A DNA stretch of 64,000 nucleotides from an uncultured Pelagibacteraceae bacterium (GCA_902517615.1 CABYCY010000009.1:1-64000); one strand, 5' to 3'. Shown: positions 19,879 to 32,026, counted from the first letter of the stretch. Numbers and translations are program-made. The notes: generated by a model not told the origin, from the letters alone.

Positions 19879-20349
19879 TTACCATCTAAAATGTGCAAAA
19901 GCTTTATTTGACTCTGCCATTTTATGCACATCCTCTCTTTTTTTAACGGCAGCACCTTTCTTTTCATAAGCATCATAAAGTTCATTAAAAATTTTATCCG
20001 CCATATGTTTATCTTTTCTTTTTCTTGCAGAATCTACCAACCATCTAATAGCTAAAGCTTGTGCTCTTTTGCTTTTTACTTCGACAGGGACTTGATAAGT
20101 TGCACCTCCAACTCTTCTAGATCTAACTTCTACAGTCGGTTTAATGTTGTTGATTGCTTCATTGAAAATATTAATTGGCTCATCCTTTGTCTTTGTTTTA
20201 ATTTTATCGATTGCATCATAAACTATTTTTGCAGCTATTCCTCTTTTACCATCGTACATTATGTTGTTAATTAATTTAGGTATTATAGTTGATTTGAATT
20301 TTGGATCAGGAACTACTTTTTTTTTGGGTTGAGTTTTTTTTCTAGACAT
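19879..20349 (-). CDS. rpsG: 30S ribosomal protein S7
   Basis: 156 residues, the short S7 type. The segments FINNIMYDGKRG-like (KLINNIMYDGKRGIAAKIVYD), VEVRSRRVGGATYQVPVEV and the tail HKMAESNKAFAHFRW are diagnostic. S7 nucleates assembly of the 30S head and contacts tRNA in the E site. Start overlaps the rpsL stop by one base, the standard str arrangement. Confidence 0.98.
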   Translation of the reverse strand: MSRKKTQPKKKVVPDPKFKSTIIPKLINNIMYDGKRGIAAKIVYDAIDKIKTKTKDEPINIFNEAINNIKPTVEVRSRRVGGATYQVPVEVKSKRAQALAIRWLVDSARKRKDKHMADKIFNELYDAYEKKGAAVKKREDVHKMAESNKAFAHFRW

Positions 20350-20720
20350 TACTTACCTTTTTTTGTTCCGTATAAAGATCTACGTTGTTTTCTGTTCGCA
20401 ACACCTTGAGTATCAAGATTTCCTCTTAAAATATGATAACGAACACCTGGTAAATCTTTTACTCTACCACCTCTAATTAAAACTACTGAGTGTTCTTGAA
20501 GATTATGACCTTCACCAGGGATATAAGCCGTTACCTCAAAGCCATTTGATAATCTTACCCTTGCAACCTTTCTTAATGCAGAATTTGGTTTCTTGGGAGT
20601 TGTTGTATAAACTTTAACACACACACCTCTTTTTAAAGGTTGTTTCTGTAAAGCTGGAACTTTGTTCCTCGAAGCTTGTTTAACTCTTTTTTTTCTTAAC
20701 AACTGATTAATAGTTGGCAT
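20349..20720 (-). CDS. rpsL: 30S ribosomal protein S12
   Basis: 123 residues from the ATG at 20720, giving the usual start [20 protein letters not shown]. The frame is open 32 codons further upstream, but that stretch is Cys/Asn-rich, unlike S12, and lies in the leader. [12 protein letters not shown] carries the lysine (K42 in E. coli) and [12 protein letters not shown] the second lysine (K87) whose changes give streptomycin resistance; both are wild type here. S12 shapes the decoding centre. It heads the rpsL-rpsG-fusA group behind a 167-bp gap with its own promoter candidate. Confidence 0.97.
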   Translation of the reverse strand: MPTINQLLRKKRVKQASRNKVPALQKQPLKRGVCVKVYTTTPKKPNSALRKVARVRLSNGFEVTAYIPGEGHNLQEHSVVLIRGGRVKDLPGVRYHILRGNLDTQGVANRKQRRSLYGTKKGK

Positions 20721-20755
20721 AAATTTTTTAAAATTAATTAATTTATTTTTAGATG

Positions 20756-20777
20756 AAAATAACTGACAGGTTATTTT
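20756..20777 (-). other. hairpin in the rpsL leader
   Basis: An 8-bp perfect stem (20756-20763 with 20770-20777) with a 6-nt loop lies about 36 nt upstream of the rpsL start codon, inside the proposed transcript. It is not followed by a run of T on the minus strand, so it is not an intrinsic terminator. It could be a translation-control or RNase site, as ribosomal operon leaders often contain such elements; this role is inferred only. Confidence 0.4.
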
Positions 20778-20830
20778 GTGGCAGCGTTTAGCACTGTTAG
20801 AAGTACTACATTCCAACCAAAAACATCGCC

Positions 20831-20858
20831 AAATTACTTATTAATAAGCCTTTGTCAA
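20831..20858 (-). promoter_or_regulatory. candidate sigma-70 promoter for the str operon (rpsL-rpsG-fusA...)
   Basis: On the minus strand a perfect TTGACA (20858-20853) is followed after 16 bp by TAATTT (20836-20831). It lies in the only large gap (167 bp) between rpoC and rpsL, where an internal promoter would be needed to feed the downstream ribosomal genes. The -10 hexamer is weak, so the exact -10 is uncertain. The leader to rpsL would be about 100 nt. Confidence 0.5.
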
Positions 20859-20887
20859 ACTAAAACTTCAATTTTTAAGCGATTTTT

Positions 20888-23800
20888 TTACTGATTTGCT
20901 TGTGTTTCTTCAGGTTCTGAACCTTCGATTTTTTCTTGTTCAGATAAGAAATTATTATCGTCCTCTAGAGCCTTATTGTTCCATCTATTTTTAATATTAC
21001 CTGTGCCTGCAGGAACTAATCTACCAACTATAACGTTCTCTTTTAAGCCGTTTAGAGGGTCAACTTTTCCTTTAATAGCTGCATCTGTTAAAACTCTTGT
21101 TGTTTCTTGGAATGAAGCAGCAGATATAAATGACTCAGTTTGTAAAGAAGCTTTAGTAATACCCATTAGAACTCTTTCTCCCACAGCAGGTGTTTTGCCC
21201 TCTGCAACTAATTTTTCGTTAGTATTATCAAACTTAATTCTATCAACAACTTCACCAGGTAAATAAGAAGAATCTCCAGATACTTTGACTTCAACCTTTT
21301 TAAGCATTTGTCTTAAAATAGTTTCTATATGCTTATCATTTATAATTACACCTTGTAATCTATAAACTTCTTGAACTTGGTTAACAAAATATTCTGTTAA
21401 TTCCTTAATTCCTAAAATCCTTAAAATATCATGTGGTAAAGGTTGGCCATCTAAAAGATATTCACCTTTTTGAATTTTTTCACCTGGGTTAAAATTAATA
21501 TGTTTACCTTTTGGAATTAAATAATTTGAAGGTTCGGCCCCATCTTCAGGAACAATAGAAACTCTTTGTTTACCTCTAACCTCTTTACCAAAAACAACGT
21601 TACCATCATTTTCTGCAATAATTGCACTATCTTTAGCTTTTCTTGCTTCAAATAATTCGGCAACTCTTGGCAAACCTCCGGTAATATCTTTTGTTTTTGT
21701 AGTTTCCTTAGGTAATCTAGCTATTACGTCACCAGCATAAACTTTCTGACCATCTTTAATTGATAAGATCGAATCTGGTACCAAATAATATCTAGCTTCA
21801 TTATCATCAGCTTTTTTTATCACATTACCTTTATCATCTCTAAGTGTTATTCTTGGTTTTAAATCAGTGCTCTTAGATTGACCCCTCCAATCAATTACTG
21901 ATTTAGATGAAATTCCTGTTGCATCATCTGTTGTTTCTTGAATTGAAACACCATCTATTAAATCTACATAACTTGCTGTACCACTTTTCTCTGCAATAAC
22001 TGGTGTTGTGTATGGATCCCATTCACAAATTTTAGTATTTGCTTTAACCTTATCTCCATTGTTAAAAAATAATCTTGAACCATAAGCAACTTTATATACG
22101 GCTACTTGAACACCTTTATCATCTTCAATTGAAAGCTGAGTGTTTCGACCCATGACAATTAAATTCTTTTTAGAATCTTCTAAAATGTTTGAATTAATAA
22201 TTTTTAATGTACCTTCATTTTTTGTAACAATTTGAGAATCTTGTTTTACTGAAGCAGTTCCTCCAACGTGGAAAGTTCTCATAGTTAACTGTGTTCCAGG
22301 TTCTCCAATAGACTGTGCTGAAATCATACCAATAGCCTCACCTACATGAACCATTTTACCTCTAGATAAATCTCTTCCATAACAAGTGGCACAAACACCT
22401 TCTTTTGAACTACATGTCATTACTGAGTAAACTTTAATTGATTTAACACCTGCTGCATCAATTTTATCACAGCCAGCCTCGTCAATCATTTCTGATTTCT
22501 TAATAATTATTTCGCCACTTAAAGGATTTTTAACTTCTGCTGCTGTAACTCTTCCTAAAGCTCTTTCAGATAGACTAACCACTATATTTCCACCCTCAAG
22601 TATCTCTGATAATTCTATAAATCCAGGGTTATCACATTGCACTTTGGTAATTGTTAAATCTTGAGCTACATCACATAGTCTTCTTGTTAAATATCCTGAA
22701 CTTGCAGTTTTAAGAGCAGTATCAGCTAATCCTTTTCTAGCACCGTGAGTTGAATTGAAATATTCTAGAGCTGTTAAACCCTCTTTAAAATTTGAAATAA
22801 TTGGACTTTCAATAATTTCACCTGATGGTTTTGCAATCAAACCTCTCATACCAGCTAATTGTTTCATTTGAGCAGCAGATCCCCTTGCTCCACTATCCGC
22901 CATCATAAATACTGAGTTTATTTTTAATCCTTCGTCAGTTTTTTCTGTTGCAGAAATTCCCTTCATCATTTCACCGGCAACTTTGTCTGTACACTTAGAC
23001 CATGCATCTACTACTTTGTTATATTTCTCACCTCTTGTAATTAAACCTTCAGCATATTGCGTTTCATAATCTGCAATCAATTTTTTTGTATCATCAATTA
23101 ATTGAGTTTTATTTTCAGGAATTACTAGATCGTCTTTACCAAATGAAATTCCTGCTTTAAATGCGTGTTTAAATCCTAAATCTTTAAGTTTATCGCAGAA
23201 AATAACTGTAGTTTTTTGACCACAAAATCTAAATACTATATCTATTATTTCTGAAACTACTTTTTTAGGTAACAATCTATCTACTAAAGAAAATTTAATG
23301 TTGTTATTCTTAGGCAATAAATTTGCTAATAAAAATCTTCCAGCAGTCGATGTATATTTTTCAGTTTTTTTATTACCATTCTCATCTTCTGTTTCATATC
23401 TAGATATTATTGTACTATGAACATTTATTTGACCTGAAGCTAATGCAAATTCAATTTGGTCTGAGTTCACAAAATATCCTACTGGTTTTTCAGATAAAGG
23501 TTCTTGAGAAAGATAATATATTCCCAAAATCATATCCTGACTTGGAACAATAATTGGTTTGCCGTTAGAAGGTGAAAGAATGTTGTTTGTAGATAACATC
23601 AAAATTCTTGCTTCCAATTGAGCTTCCAAACTAAGTGGAACATGAACAGCCATTTGGTCACCATCAAAATCTGCATTGAACGCTGCACAAGTTAATGGGT
23701 GTAATTCAATAGCATCACCCTCAATTAGTTTCGGCTCAAATGCCTGAACACCAAGTCTATGAAGTGTTGGTGCTCTATTTAAAAGTACAGGATGTTCTCT

Positions 23801-25060
23801 AACAATCAATTCAAGAGCATCCCAAACTGCATTTGTTTCTTTTTCTACTAACTTTTTTGCCTGCTTTATAGTAGATGCTAAGCCTAATTTATTTAACCTT
23901 GCATATAAAAATGGTTTAAATAGTTCAAGGGCCATCTTTTTAGGCAAGCCACACTCATGTAATTTTAAATCTGGACCAACAACAATTACAGATCTTCCAG
24001 AATAATCTACTCTTTTTCCTAATAAGTTTTGTCTAAATCTACCCTGCTTACCTTTTAACATTTCTGCAAGTGATTTTAATGGTCTCTTACCAGTTCCAGT
24101 AATTACTCTGCCTCTTCTTCCATTATCAAATAAAGCGTCAACTGATTCTTGAAGCATTCTTTTTTCATTTCTTACAATGATATCCGGAGCTTTAAGATCC
24201 ATTAATCTTTTTAATCTATTGTTTCTATTAATTACTCTTCTATACAAATCGTTTAAATCAGATGTAGCAAATCTTCCTCCATCTAGCGGTACTAACGGTC
24301 TTAACTCAGGTGGTATAACAGGAACAACTGTCATAATCATCCACTCAGGTTTTTGACCAGTCTCAATAAAAGACTCGATTAATTTTAATCTCTTAATAGC
24401 TCTTTCTTCGTTAACCTTAGATTTTGTTTCTTTAATAAAGCTTGCTAGATTTTTTCTTTCTAATTCTAAATCCAGACTTTTTAGCATTTCAAGAACAGCC
24501 TCAGCTCCTATTCCTGCTGTAAAACTTTCGTCACCAAATTCATCTTGGTATTTTGCTAATTCTTCCTCATTTAAAAGTTGATTTTTTTGCAAACCTGTTA
24601 GGCCAGGTTCAATTACTATAAAGTTTTCAAAATAAAGAACTCTTTCTATTTCTTTAAGCTTCATATCAACAGCAAGAGCAATTCTACTTGGAAGAGATTT
24701 TAAGAACCAAATATGTGCTACAGGAGTTGCAAGATTAATGTGCCCCATTCTTTCTCTTCGTACATTAGATTTTGTAACCTCAACTCCACACTTTTCACAA
24801 ATAATCCCTCTAAATTTCATTCTTTTATACTTGCCGCATAAACATTCGTAATCTTTTATTGGACCAAATATTCTTGCACAAAATAAACCGTCTTTTTCAG
24901 GTCTAAATGTTCTATAATTTATTGTTTCGGGTTTTTTAATTTCACCAAAAGTCCAAGATTTAATTTTCTCTGGACTTGCAAGTGATATTTTAATGCTATT
25001 AAAATTCTGAGCTTCTGAAATTTCACTTCCTTTAAATAAATCTGTCAATTCTTTTTTCAT
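20888..25060 (-). CDS. rpoC: DNA-directed RNA polymerase subunit beta-prime
   Basis: 1390 residues, close to the E. coli 1407. The N-terminal zinc site is [19 protein letters not shown]; the catalytic loop is [11 protein letters not shown] with the three Mg-binding aspartates; the second zinc site is near [16 protein letters not shown]. The bridge helix and trigger loop region follows ([15 protein letters not shown]). Beta-prime forms one pincer of the clamp and holds the active site. The start overlaps the rpoB stop by one base, so the large subunits are made in equal amounts. Confidence 0.99.
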   Translation of the reverse strand: MKKELTDLFKGSEISEAQNFNSIKISLASPEKIKSWTFGEIKKPETINYRTFRPEKDGLFCARIFGPIKDYECLCGKYKRMKFRGIICEKCGVEVTKSNVRRERMGHINLATPVAHIWFLKSLPSRIALAVDMKLKEIERVLYFENFIVIEPGLTGLQKNQLLNEEELAKYQDEFGDESFTAGIGAEAVLEMLKSLDLELERKNLASFIKETKSKVNEERAIKRLKLIESFIETGQKPEWMIMTVVPVIPPELRPLVPLDGGRFATSDLNDLYRRVINRNNRLKRLMDLKAPDIIVRNEKRMLQESVDALFDNGRRGRVITGTGKRPLKSLAEMLKGKQGRFRQNLLGKRVDYSGRSVIVVGPDLKLHECGLPKKMALELFKPFLYARLNKLGLASTIKQAKKLVEKETNAVWDALELIVREHPVLLNRAPTLHRLGVQAFEPKLIEGDAIELHPLTCAAFNADFDGDQMAVHVPLSLEAQLEARILMLSTNNILSPSNGKPIIVPSQDMILGIYYLSQEPLSEKPVGYFVNSDQIEFALASGQINVHSTIISRYETEDENGNKKTEKYTSTAGRFLLANLLPKNNNIKFSLVDRLLPKKVVSEIIDIVFRFCGQKTTVIFCDKLKDLGFKHAFKAGISFGKDDLVIPENKTQLIDDTKKLIADYETQYAEGLITRGEKYNKVVDAWSKCTDKVAGEMMKGISATEKTDEGLKINSVFMMADSGARGSAAQMKQLAGMRGLIAKPSGEIIESPIISNFKEGLTALEYFNSTHGARKGLADTALKTASSGYLTRRLCDVAQDLTITKVQCDNPGFIELSEILEGGNIVVSLSERALGRVTAAEVKNPLSGEIIIKKSEMIDEAGCDKIDAAGVKSIKVYSVMTCSSKEGVCATCYGRDLSRGKMVHVGEAIGMISAQSIGEPGTQLTMRTFHVGGTASVKQDSQIVTKNEGTLKIINSNILEDSKKNLIVMGRNTQLSIEDDKGVQVAVYKVAYGSRLFFNNGDKVKANTKICEWDPYTTPVIAEKSGTASYVDLIDGVSIQETTDDATGISSKSVIDWRGQSKSTDLKPRITLRDDKGNVIKKADDNEARYYLVPDSILSIKDGQKVYAGDVIARLPKETTKTKDITGGLPRVAELFEARKAKDSAIIAENDGNVVFGKEVRGKQRVSIVPEDGAEPSNYLIPKGKHINFNPGEKIQKGEYLLDGQPLPHDILRILGIKELTEYFVNQVQEVYRLQGVIINDKHIETILRQMLKKVEVKVSGDSSYLPGEVVDRIKFDNTNEKLVAEGKTPAVGERVLMGITKASLQTESFISAASFQETTRVLTDAAIKGKVDPLNGLKENVIVGRLVPAGTGNIKNRWNNKALEDDNNFLSEQEKIEGSEPEETQANQ

Positions 25061-28000
25061 TAATTAAGCTCCACATTTAATGCTAATGATTTAATTTCTT
25101 TTACTAACACATTGAATGATTCTGGTATTCCAGATTCAAAATTTTCCTCACCTTTAACTATAGTTTCATAAACTTTAACTCTACCGGCAACATCATCAGA
25201 TTTGACAGTTAAAATTTCTTGCAAAGTATAAGAAGCACCATAAGCTTCTAAAGCCCACACTTCCATTTCACCAAATCTTTGACCACCTAATTGAGCTTTT
25301 CCGCCAAGGGGCTGTTGAGTTACCAAACTATAAGGACCGGTTGATCTTGCATGAATTTTATCTTCAACTAAATGATGAAGCTTTAACATGTAAATTATTC
25401 CAACAGTAACCGGTCTATCAAATTTTTCTCCTGTTCTTCCATCCCATAAATAAGTTTGACCAGAGCCAGGTAAATTTGCTAATTCAAGCATCTCAGTAAC
25501 ATTTTTCTCTTTAGCTCCATCAAAAACAGGTGTTGAAATTGCAATACCATTTTGTAAATTTTCACAAAGATCTTTAAATTCACTTTTACTTAATTTATTT
25601 AGCTTCTCATTAAAAATTTCATCTCCATATATGGATTTTAAAAATTTTTCTATTTTTTCAGTTCTTTCAATTTTTTTATTATTTTCGTTAACTAAATTTT
25701 TAACCTGCTCCCCAAATTCTTTACAAGCCCAGCCTAGATGTGTTTCTAGAATTTGACCAACGTTCATTCTACTTGGTACTCCTAGCGGATTTAAAACTAT
25801 ATCAACTGGTCTACCGTCTTCTCTATATGGCATATCTTCGACAGGTACAATTTTACTCACAACTCCTTTATTACCATGTCTACCTGACATTTTATCACCA
25901 GGTCTTAATCTCCTTTTGATAGCAACAAAAACTTTTACCATTTTCATTACACTTGGTAATAAATCATCACCGCTTCTAATTTTTAAAACCTTATCTTCAA
26001 ATCTTTCTGTAATATCTTGTTTGGCTTTGTTATATTGATCTTTTAATTGAGCTAGAGTTGCTTCATTGCTAACATTACCTACTGTTATTTTAAAAACATC
26101 ATTAATTGATAATTTATCTATAATTTCAAAATCTAATTTACTTCCTTCAGGTAAATCTTTTATTTTTTTTGCTAAAGTTGAACCTGATAAAATCTGTGAA
26201 GCTCTTTGTTTAATACTTCTTTCCAAAATTTCTTCTTCTACAATCTTATCCTGTTGAACTTCGTCAATTTCTGCTCTCTCGATTGTTATCGATCTTTCAT
26301 CTTTTTCAATACCATGTCTATTAAAAACTCTAACATCAACAACAGTGCCACTACTACCTCTAGACATTCTTAATGAAGTATCTGTTACATCTATCGCTTT
26401 TTCTCCAAATATTGATCTTAAAAGTTTTTCTTCAGGTCCAGATGCTGAATCCCCTTTTGGAGTTACTTTTCCTACCAAAATATCGCTAGCATTTACTTCA
26501 GCACCTATATAAACAATGCCTGACTCATCTAAATTTTTTAACGCTTCTTCATTAACATTAGGTATATCTCTAGTGATTTCCTCTTCTCCCAATTTTGTAT
26601 CTCTTGCCATTATTTCATATTCTTCAATATGAACCGATGTAAACACATCATCTGTAACACATCTTTCCGAGATCAAAATTGAATCCTCAAAGTTGTAACC
26701 TTGCCATGGCATAAAGGCTACTGTTACATTTTTTCCTAAGGCTAATTCACCTAATTTAGTTGATGGACCGTCAGCAATAATATCGCCTGATTTAACTTTA
26801 TCTCCAACTCTAACTAACGGACGTTGATTTATGCATGTATTTTGATTTGATCTTTTAAATTTTTGAAGATTATAAATATCTACACCAGACTCACTAAATT
26901 CAGTTTCTTCAGTTACTTTAATAACAATTCTTTTACCATCAATCTTATCAACTATACCCTCTCTCTTTGCCACTATTGTTACACCTGAATCTAGAGCAAC
27001 ATCGCTTTCTATACCTGTTCCAACTAGTGGAGACTCAGGTTTTAACAAAGGTACAGCTTGTCTCATCATATTAGAACCCATAAGAGCCCTGTTTGCATCA
27101 TCATTTTCAAGGAATGGAATTAAAGAAGCTGCAACAGATACAAGTTGTTTTGGAGATACATCTATGTAATCAATTGAATCAGGTTTTGCTAAAAGAAAGT
27201 TTAAGTTTTCTCTGCAAGAAACTAATTCTTCAATAATTTTCCCATTTTTATCTAATTTTGTATTAGCTTGAGCAATAGTAAATTTTGTTTCTTCCATTGC
27301 GGACAAATACTCAACTTTGTCTTGTACAACTCCATCTTTTACTTTTTTGTAAGGACTTTCAATGAAACCATATTTATTTATTTTTGCATAAGTTGATAAA
27401 CTATTTATCAATCCAATATTAGGTCCTTCAGGAGTTTCTATTGGACATATTCTGCCATAATGAGTTGGATGAACGTCTCTAACTTCAAATCCAGCTCTTT
27501 CTCTTGTTAATCCACCTGGGCCCAACGCAGAAACTCTTCTTTTGTGTGTTATTTCAGATAGAGGATTTGTTTGGTCCATAAACTGAGAAAGTTGAGAACT
27601 GGCAAAAAAATCTTTAAGAGAGACAGTTAATGGTTTAGCATTAATTAAATCCTGTGGCATTGCAGATTCAACGTCTAGGGTTGTCATCTTTTCCTTAATT
27701 GCTCTTTCCATTCTGTAAACACCAATCCTAGCTTGGTTTTCAACCAGCTCACCAACAGAACGAACTCTTCTATTTCCTAAGTGATCAATATCATCAACAT
27801 CATCTTTTCCATCACGTAAATCTAACATTTTGTGAACAATCGCAATTATGTCATCATTTCTTAAAATTGTAATCTTATCTGAGCATTCTTGATTTAATCT
27901 TGAGTTCATTTTTACTCTTCCAACATCTGATAAATCATATCTGTCTGAACTAAAAAATAGATTGTTGAATATTTGAGTTGCAATCTCAATAGTAGGTGGC

Positions 28001-29148
28001 TCACCTGGTCTTAGCATTTTATAGATCTCGGTTATAGCTTCGTCTTTTGTATTATTTTTATCAGCAAGAACAGTTGTAAGTAAATAGGAGCCTTTATTAA
28101 TTGAATTTGTAACTGAAATTTGCAGTGAGTATATATTTGCATCCAATATTTGTTGAATAATTGTATCATTCAGCTCTGTTCCAATTTTAAAAACACCTTC
28201 TTCTTCCTCGTTAACTTTTACATCTCTATGTAAAAATTTACCAAACAATGACTCTTTTGAAACTAATATATCCTTAAGACCATCATTTGCTAATTTCTTT
28301 GCATTTAAAAAATTAATTTTATCACCTAATTTTATTACTATATCACCAGTTTTCGCATCAATAACTTCTTCTGAAAAATTTTTGGCTTTATAGTTTTCAG
28401 GATTAAATTTAGTCCTCCATTTTTCTGTTTTAGGGTCGTATGTATATTGTTCACTTTCATAAAACTCATCTACTATTTCTGATTTTGTAAAACCTAAAGC
28501 TAAAAGCAGTGTAGAAGCAAATATTTTTTTTTTTCTATCTATTTTAAAATACAAAAAATCTTTGACGTCATATTCAAAATCTAACCAAGAACCTCTATTT
28601 GGTATAACTCTACAGTTAAACAGCAGCTTACCACTTGCATGTGTTTTACCTTTATCATGATCGAAAAACACCCCTGGACTTCTATGCATTTGATTAACTA
28701 CAACACGTTGTACTCCGTTGGTAATAAATGTTCCACTGTTAGTCATCATAGGAACTTCACCCATATAAACTTCTTGTTCCTTAGCAGACAAAATATCTTT
28801 TGTATTATTCTCTTGATCTATTTCATAAACAACTAGCCTTAACGTACATTTTAAAGCTGAAGAATAAGTTAATCCTCTTGTAATACATTCTTCAACATCA
28901 AACTTTGGTTTTTCTAATCTGTATGAAGCGTATTCAAGTGTTGCTTTGTCGTTAAGATCTTCAATTGGGAAAATACTTTTAAAAACTCTATCAAAACCTT
29001 TTGTAGGTTCATATTCTTGATGGTTAAATTCTGTTAATTCTTTATAAGAGTTTTTTTGAACTTCAATTAAATTTGGTATAGATAAGCTCTCTTTAAGTTT
29101 TCCAAAACTTTTCCTAATATTCTTTTTTTCAGTAAAAGATAATTGCAT
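25060..29148 (-). CDS. rpoB: DNA-directed RNA polymerase subunit beta
   Basis: 1362 residues, full length. The rifampicin pocket segment [20 protein letters not shown] matches sensitive enzymes: the serine, aspartate and histidine positions commonly mutated to resistance are unaltered. [12 protein letters not shown] and the C-terminal [20 protein letters not shown] are further universal motifs. It follows rplL after 56 bp that hold a clear hairpin, and shares a base with rpoC. Confidence 0.99.
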   Translation of the reverse strand: MQLSFTEKKNIRKSFGKLKESLSIPNLIEVQKNSYKELTEFNHQEYEPTKGFDRVFKSIFPIEDLNDKATLEYASYRLEKPKFDVEECITRGLTYSSALKCTLRLVVYEIDQENNTKDILSAKEQEVYMGEVPMMTNSGTFITNGVQRVVVNQMHRSPGVFFDHDKGKTHASGKLLFNCRVIPNRGSWLDFEYDVKDFLYFKIDRKKKIFASTLLLALGFTKSEIVDEFYESEQYTYDPKTEKWRTKFNPENYKAKNFSEEVIDAKTGDIVIKLGDKINFLNAKKLANDGLKDILVSKESLFGKFLHRDVKVNEEEEGVFKIGTELNDTIIQQILDANIYSLQISVTNSINKGSYLLTTVLADKNNTKDEAITEIYKMLRPGEPPTIEIATQIFNNLFFSSDRYDLSDVGRVKMNSRLNQECSDKITILRNDDIIAIVHKMLDLRDGKDDVDDIDHLGNRRVRSVGELVENQARIGVYRMERAIKEKMTTLDVESAMPQDLINAKPLTVSLKDFFASSQLSQFMDQTNPLSEITHKRRVSALGPGGLTRERAGFEVRDVHPTHYGRICPIETPEGPNIGLINSLSTYAKINKYGFIESPYKKVKDGVVQDKVEYLSAMEETKFTIAQANTKLDKNGKIIEELVSCRENLNFLLAKPDSIDYIDVSPKQLVSVAASLIPFLENDDANRALMGSNMMRQAVPLLKPESPLVGTGIESDVALDSGVTIVAKREGIVDKIDGKRIVIKVTEETEFSESGVDIYNLQKFKRSNQNTCINQRPLVRVGDKVKSGDIIADGPSTKLGELALGKNVTVAFMPWQGYNFEDSILISERCVTDDVFTSVHIEEYEIMARDTKLGEEEITRDIPNVNEEALKNLDESGIVYIGAEVNASDILVGKVTPKGDSASGPEEKLLRSIFGEKAIDVTDTSLRMSRGSSGTVVDVRVFNRHGIEKDERSITIERAEIDEVQQDKIVEEEILERSIKQRASQILSGSTLAKKIKDLPEGSKLDFEIIDKLSINDVFKITVGNVSNEATLAQLKDQYNKAKQDITERFEDKVLKIRSGDDLLPSVMKMVKVFVAIKRRLRPGDKMSGRHGNKGVVSKIVPVEDMPYREDGRPVDIVLNPLGVPSRMNVGQILETHLGWACKEFGEQVKNLVNENNKKIERTEKIEKFLKSIYGDEIFNEKLNKLSKSEFKDLCENLQNGIAISTPVFDGAKEKNVTEMLELANLPGSGQTYLWDGRTGEKFDRPVTVGIIYMLKLHHLVEDKIHARSTGPYSLVTQQPLGGKAQLGGQRFGEMEVWALEAYGASYTLQEILTVKSDDVAGRVKVYETIVKGEENFESGIPESFNVLVKEIKSLALNVELN

Positions 29149-29160
29149 TTATATTTATAG

Positions 29161-29184
29161 ATACTGATTAAAAATAATCAGTAT
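29161..29184 (-). terminator. hairpin between rplL and rpoB (possible attenuator or RNase processing site)
   Basis: ATACTGATT (29161-29169) and AATCAGTAT (29176-29184) form a perfect 9-bp stem with a 6-nt A-rich loop. On the transcribed strand it is followed by CTATAAATATAAATG rather than a T-run, so full intrinsic termination is unlikely. In E. coli the same spot holds an attenuator and an RNase III cleavage site that lower rpoBC expression relative to the L7/L12 gene; a similar role is inferred here from position. Confidence 0.5.
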
Positions 29185-29204
29185 TTGAATTCTTTCTAAT
29201 TAAT

Positions 29205-29570
29205 TTATTTAAGTTCTACTTTAGCGCCTGCAGCTTCTAACTTAGCTTTGATTTCTTCAGCGTCTTTCTTGTTAACACCAGACTTAACTTCTTTTGGTGC
29301 TCCTTCAACAAGATCTTTAGCCTCTTTTAAACCTAATGAAGTAGCTGCTCTTACTTCTTTAATAACATTAATTTTTTTATCACCTGCAGAAACTAACATG
29401 ATTGTAAAATCATCTTTATCTTCTGCTGGAGCTGCACCACCCGCTGCTGCTGGAGCCGCTGCTGCCATTGGAGTTACACCCCATTTTTCTTCTAATTGTT
29501 TTGAAAGTTCAGCTGCCTCTGCAACTGTCAAACTTGATAAGTCTTCAATAATTTTATTTAGGTCAGGCAT
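29205..29570 (-). CDS. rplL: 50S ribosomal protein L7/L12
   Basis: 121 residues, as in E. coli. The N-terminal dimer domain has [20 protein letters not shown]-like sequence, an Ala/Gly/Pro hinge ([17 protein letters not shown]) follows, and the C-terminal factor-binding domain carries [20 protein letters not shown]. Several dimers on L10 form the flexible stalk that recruits EF-Tu, EF-G and initiation factors. It is the most GC-rich stretch of the block because of the alanine hinge. 5 bp after rplJ. Confidence 0.98.
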   Translation of the reverse strand: MPDLNKIIEDLSSLTVAEAAELSKQLEEKWGVTPMAAAAPAAAGGAAPAEDKDDFTIMLVSAGDKKINVIKEVRAATSLGLKEAKDLVEGAPKEVKSGVNKKDAEEIKAKLEAAGAKVELK

Positions 29571-29575
29571 ATATA

Positions 29576-30097
29576 TTACTCTTTGGGTTGTGTTTCAGAA
29601 ATTTCTGCCGACAAACTACTCATTTTTTCTGAATGTGCAAGCAAAATACTTATTAATTTAGATGCAGAAGCATTCAAAATACCAACAATATTGGCTCTCG
29701 CTTCGTCTAATGTGGGCAAATTAGCTACATTTTCGACACCGCTCTGATCAAGAACCTCATTATCCATTATTCCGCCAATGAGTTTTAAGTTTTCATTATC
29801 TTTTGCAAATTTTGATAGAATCCTAGCTGACATTATAGCATCTTCACCAAATGCTACTGCAGTCGGGCCAGTAAATAAATTTGATAAATCTTTGCACTTT
29901 GTTTTTTCTAAAGCTAATTTTGTTATTCTATTTTTTGTAATTTTAAAGATTATTCCGTGTTCTCTCATTTTAGATCTTAATTCGTCTAATTGGTTCATTG
30001 TTAAACCCTGATAATGAGTTACCATAACAGCTTTACTGTTTTCAAATTTGCTAATCATTTCTTCAATATAATTTTTCTTTTGTTGTTTATTCATCAT
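29576..30097 (-). CDS. rplJ: 50S ribosomal protein L10
   Basis: 173 residues. Family features are [22 protein letters not shown], the [13 protein letters not shown] segment and [10 protein letters not shown]. The C-terminal helix that binds L7/L12 dimers is at the end. The gene starts with two consecutive ATG codons; either can be used. Ten or so codons at the 5' end overlap no other gene; 2 bp separate it from rplA, leaving little room for the mRNA site through which L10 represses its operon in E. coli. Confidence 0.96.
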   Translation of the reverse strand: MMNKQQKKNYIEEMISKFENSKAVMVTHYQGLTMNQLDELRSKMREHGIIFKITKNRITKLALEKTKCKDLSNLFTGPTAVAFGEDAIMSARILSKFAKDNENLKLIGGIMDNEVLDQSGVENVANLPTLDEARANIVGILNASASKLISILLAHSEKMSSLSAEISETQPKE

Positions 30098-30099
30098 AA

Positions 30100-30789
30100 C
30101 TATATCGATTTCCCTAATTTAACTTTATATGAAACACCCATTGTTGAAGTGGCAAAAGTATTTTTAATTAGATCACCTTTTAAAGTATTGTTTGATTTTT
30201 CTTTTTCTAACGCATCTAAAATAGCATTATAATTTTTTAACAGCTGTTCATCACTAAAAGATTTCTTGCCAATACTAACTCCAATATTTCCATCTTTATC
30301 ATTTCTGATTTCAACTTGTCCAGATTTAGCATTAGTCACAGCTTCTTTAATATTATCTGATACTGATCCAAGTTTAGGGTTAGGCATTAAACCTTTGGGT
30401 CCTAGAACTTTTCCTAATTTTGATAATTTAATCATCATTGCTGGTGTGCAAATTAATTTTTCAAAATTTATTTCACCACTTTTAATATTTTCAATAAATT
30501 CATCTCCACCAACTATATCTGCACCTGCTTCTTTAGCGTCTTGTGCTTTATTGTCTTCACAAACAACAGCAACTTTAACTTTTTTTCCTGTTCCACCGGG
30601 AAGATTAACTACTGTTCTTATGTTAACTTCACTTTTCTTTTGTTTGTTATTTATTTGAAAACTTAAATCAAGAGACTCATCAAATTTTGATGTACAATTT
30701 TTTTTAAGTTCAGATAGTAATTTTTCGATAGGCTCTGGATTTAAATCTTTTGTTTTTTCTGGCAACTTTTTGTATCTTTTAGATGACAT
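30100..30789 (-). CDS. rplA: 50S ribosomal protein L1
   Basis: 229 residues. VRTVVNLPGGTGKKVKVAV, the LGPKGLMPNPKLGSVSDNI signature and the SGQVEIRNDKDGNIGVSIGK segment are those of L1. It forms the mobile L1 stalk at the E site and in many bacteria represses the rplK-rplA message. One-base overlap with rplK. Confidence 0.98.
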   Translation of the reverse strand: MSSKRYKKLPEKTKDLNPEPIEKLLSELKKNCTSKFDESLDLSFQINNKQKKSEVNIRTVVNLPGGTGKKVKVAVVCEDNKAQDAKEAGADIVGGDEFIENIKSGEINFEKLICTPAMMIKLSKLGKVLGPKGLMPNPKLGSVSDNIKEAVTNAKSGQVEIRNDKDGNIGVSIGKKSFSDEQLLKNYNAILDALEKEKSNNTLKGDLIKNTFATSTMGVSYKVKLGKSI

Positions 30790-31214
30790 TATTCTTTTAC
30801 CTCAATACCCATGGATCTAGCTGATCCAGCTATAATTTTTATTGCTTCCTCAACATCATGTGCATTTAGATCGTTCATTTTTTCTTTAGCTATATCTTCA
30901 AGTTGTTTTTTTGAAATAGATGCAACAATGTTTCTACCTGGTTCTTTTGATCCACCTTTAAGTTTGACAGCTTCTTTTATATAAAAAGATGCTGGTGGTG
31001 ATTTAATTTTGAAATCAAATTTTTTATCTTTATAAACAGTAATTTCAACAGGCACTGGCTTTCCTGCCATTGATTTTGTTTTATCATTGAATGCCTTGCA
31101 AAACTCCATTATATTTACACCACGTTGACCTAATGCAGGACCAACTGGAGGTGCTGGGTTAGCCTGACCACCTTTTATTTGTAATTTAATAAATCCACTA
31201 ATTTCTTTTGCCAT
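30789..31214 (-). CDS. rplK: 50S ribosomal protein L11
   Basis: 141 residues. [20 protein letters not shown] is the invariant start, containing the proline-rich turn contacted by thiostrepton; [12 protein letters not shown] is the conserved end. L11 is at the stalk base and is needed for RelA stimulation. One-base overlap with nusG, in the invariant secE-nusG-rplK-rplA order. Confidence 0.98.
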   Translation of the reverse strand: MAKEISGFIKLQIKGGQANPAPPVGPALGQRGVNIMEFCKAFNDKTKSMAGKPVPVEITVYKDKKFDFKIKSPPASFYIKEAVKLKGGSKEPGRNIVASISKKQLEDIAKEKMNDLNAHDVEEAIKIIAGSARSMGIEVKE

Positions 31215-31744
31215 TAACTTACTTTCTCAACTTGGTTATACTCTAAATCTACTGGTGTTGGACGACCAAATATAGAAACTGACACCTTAAGTCTAGCTTT
31301 TTCTTCATCAATTTCCTCAATCATTCCATTAAATGATGCAAAAGGTCCATCAACTACTTGCACTTTTTCACCAACGCTGTACTCTATACCAGATTTTGGC
31401 TGAGCCACACCATCTTTAATTTGTCCTAAAATTTTTTCTACTTCTTTATCTGAAACTGGAACTGGAATACCTTTGGTACCTAAAAAGCCACTTACTCTCT
31501 TTATATTTTTTATCATGTGATAAATATTATTATCCATCTCGCTCTTTATTAGTACATAACCTGGAAAATATTTCTTTTTTCTTTGAATTCTCTTACCTCT
31601 TTTAACTTCGGTAACATCATGGGTTGGTACTATTATCTCTTCAAATTTTTCACTAATTTTAGCTTTATCTGCTTCTTCTTTAATTAATGAAGCAACTTTA
31701 TTCTCAAAACTTGAATGAGACTGAACTATGTACCAGTTTTTCAT
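31214..31744 (-). CDS. nusG: transcription termination/antitermination factor NusG
   Basis: 176 residues. NGN domain at the N-terminus ([15 protein letters not shown], then [11 protein letters not shown]) and a KOW domain at the C-terminus ([20 protein letters not shown]). NusG binds the polymerase clamp and links it to Rho or to S10 of the leading ribosome. Start overlaps the secE stop by one base. Confidence 0.98.
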   Translation of the reverse strand: MKNWYIVQSHSSFENKVASLIKEEADKAKISEKFEEIIVPTHDVTEVKRGKRIQRKKKYFPGYVLIKSEMDNNIYHMIKNIKRVSGFLGTKGIPVPVSDKEVEKILGQIKDGVAQPKSGIEYSVGEKVQVVDGPFASFNGMIEEIDEEKARLKVSVSIFGRPTPVDLEYNQVEKVS

Positions 31745-31935
31745 TATATACTCACTTTAAGTAAAAGTTCTAAGAAAAACTTTAAAACCTGATCTAAAAG
31801 AAGAAAAAACAAAGACATAACAACAGCCATAATAAAAACCATTAAAGCACCTTGTAATGTTTCTTTCCAAGTGGGCCATGTAACTTTGAAAGCTTCTTGT
31901 TTTACTTCCTGTATAAATTTAATCGGGTTTTTCAT
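31744..31935 (-). CDS. secE: protein translocase subunit SecE (minimal form)
   Basis: 63 residues with one transmembrane helix near residues 30-58, preceded by the conserved amphipathic helix FIQEVKQEAFKVTWPTWKE. E. coli SecE has 127 residues and three helices, but the one-helix form is normal in most bacteria and is sufficient to clamp SecY. The gene sits between tRNA-Trp and nusG as in many bacteria. Confidence 0.96.
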   Translation of the reverse strand: MKNPIKFIQEVKQEAFKVTWPTWKETLQGALMVFIMAVVMSLFFLLLDQVLKFFLELLLKVSI

Positions 31936-31950
31936 AATATTAAGCTCAAT

Positions 31951-32026
31951 TGGCAGGAGCGGAGGGACTCGAACCCTCAGCCTCCGGTTTTGGAGACCGG
32001 CGCTCTACCAATTGAGCTACACTCCT
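31951..32026 (-). tRNA. tRNA-Trp (anticodon CCA)
   Basis: 76 nt including an encoded CCA end. The acceptor stem AGGAGTG pairs with CGCTCCT (one G-T pair), the D arm has TAGCTCAATTGGTAGAGC and the T arm GAGGGTTCGAGTCCCTC. The anticodon loop is CTCCAAA within a CCGGT/ACCGG stem, giving CCA for tryptophan. It lies between tuf and secE, the usual place for this tRNA. Confidence 0.97.

Noticed and set aside
20721-20816. N-terminal extension of S12 by 32 residues
   Set aside because: The extension is Cys/Asn-rich, unlike any S12, and overlaps the leader hairpin; the ATG at 20720 gives the universal start.
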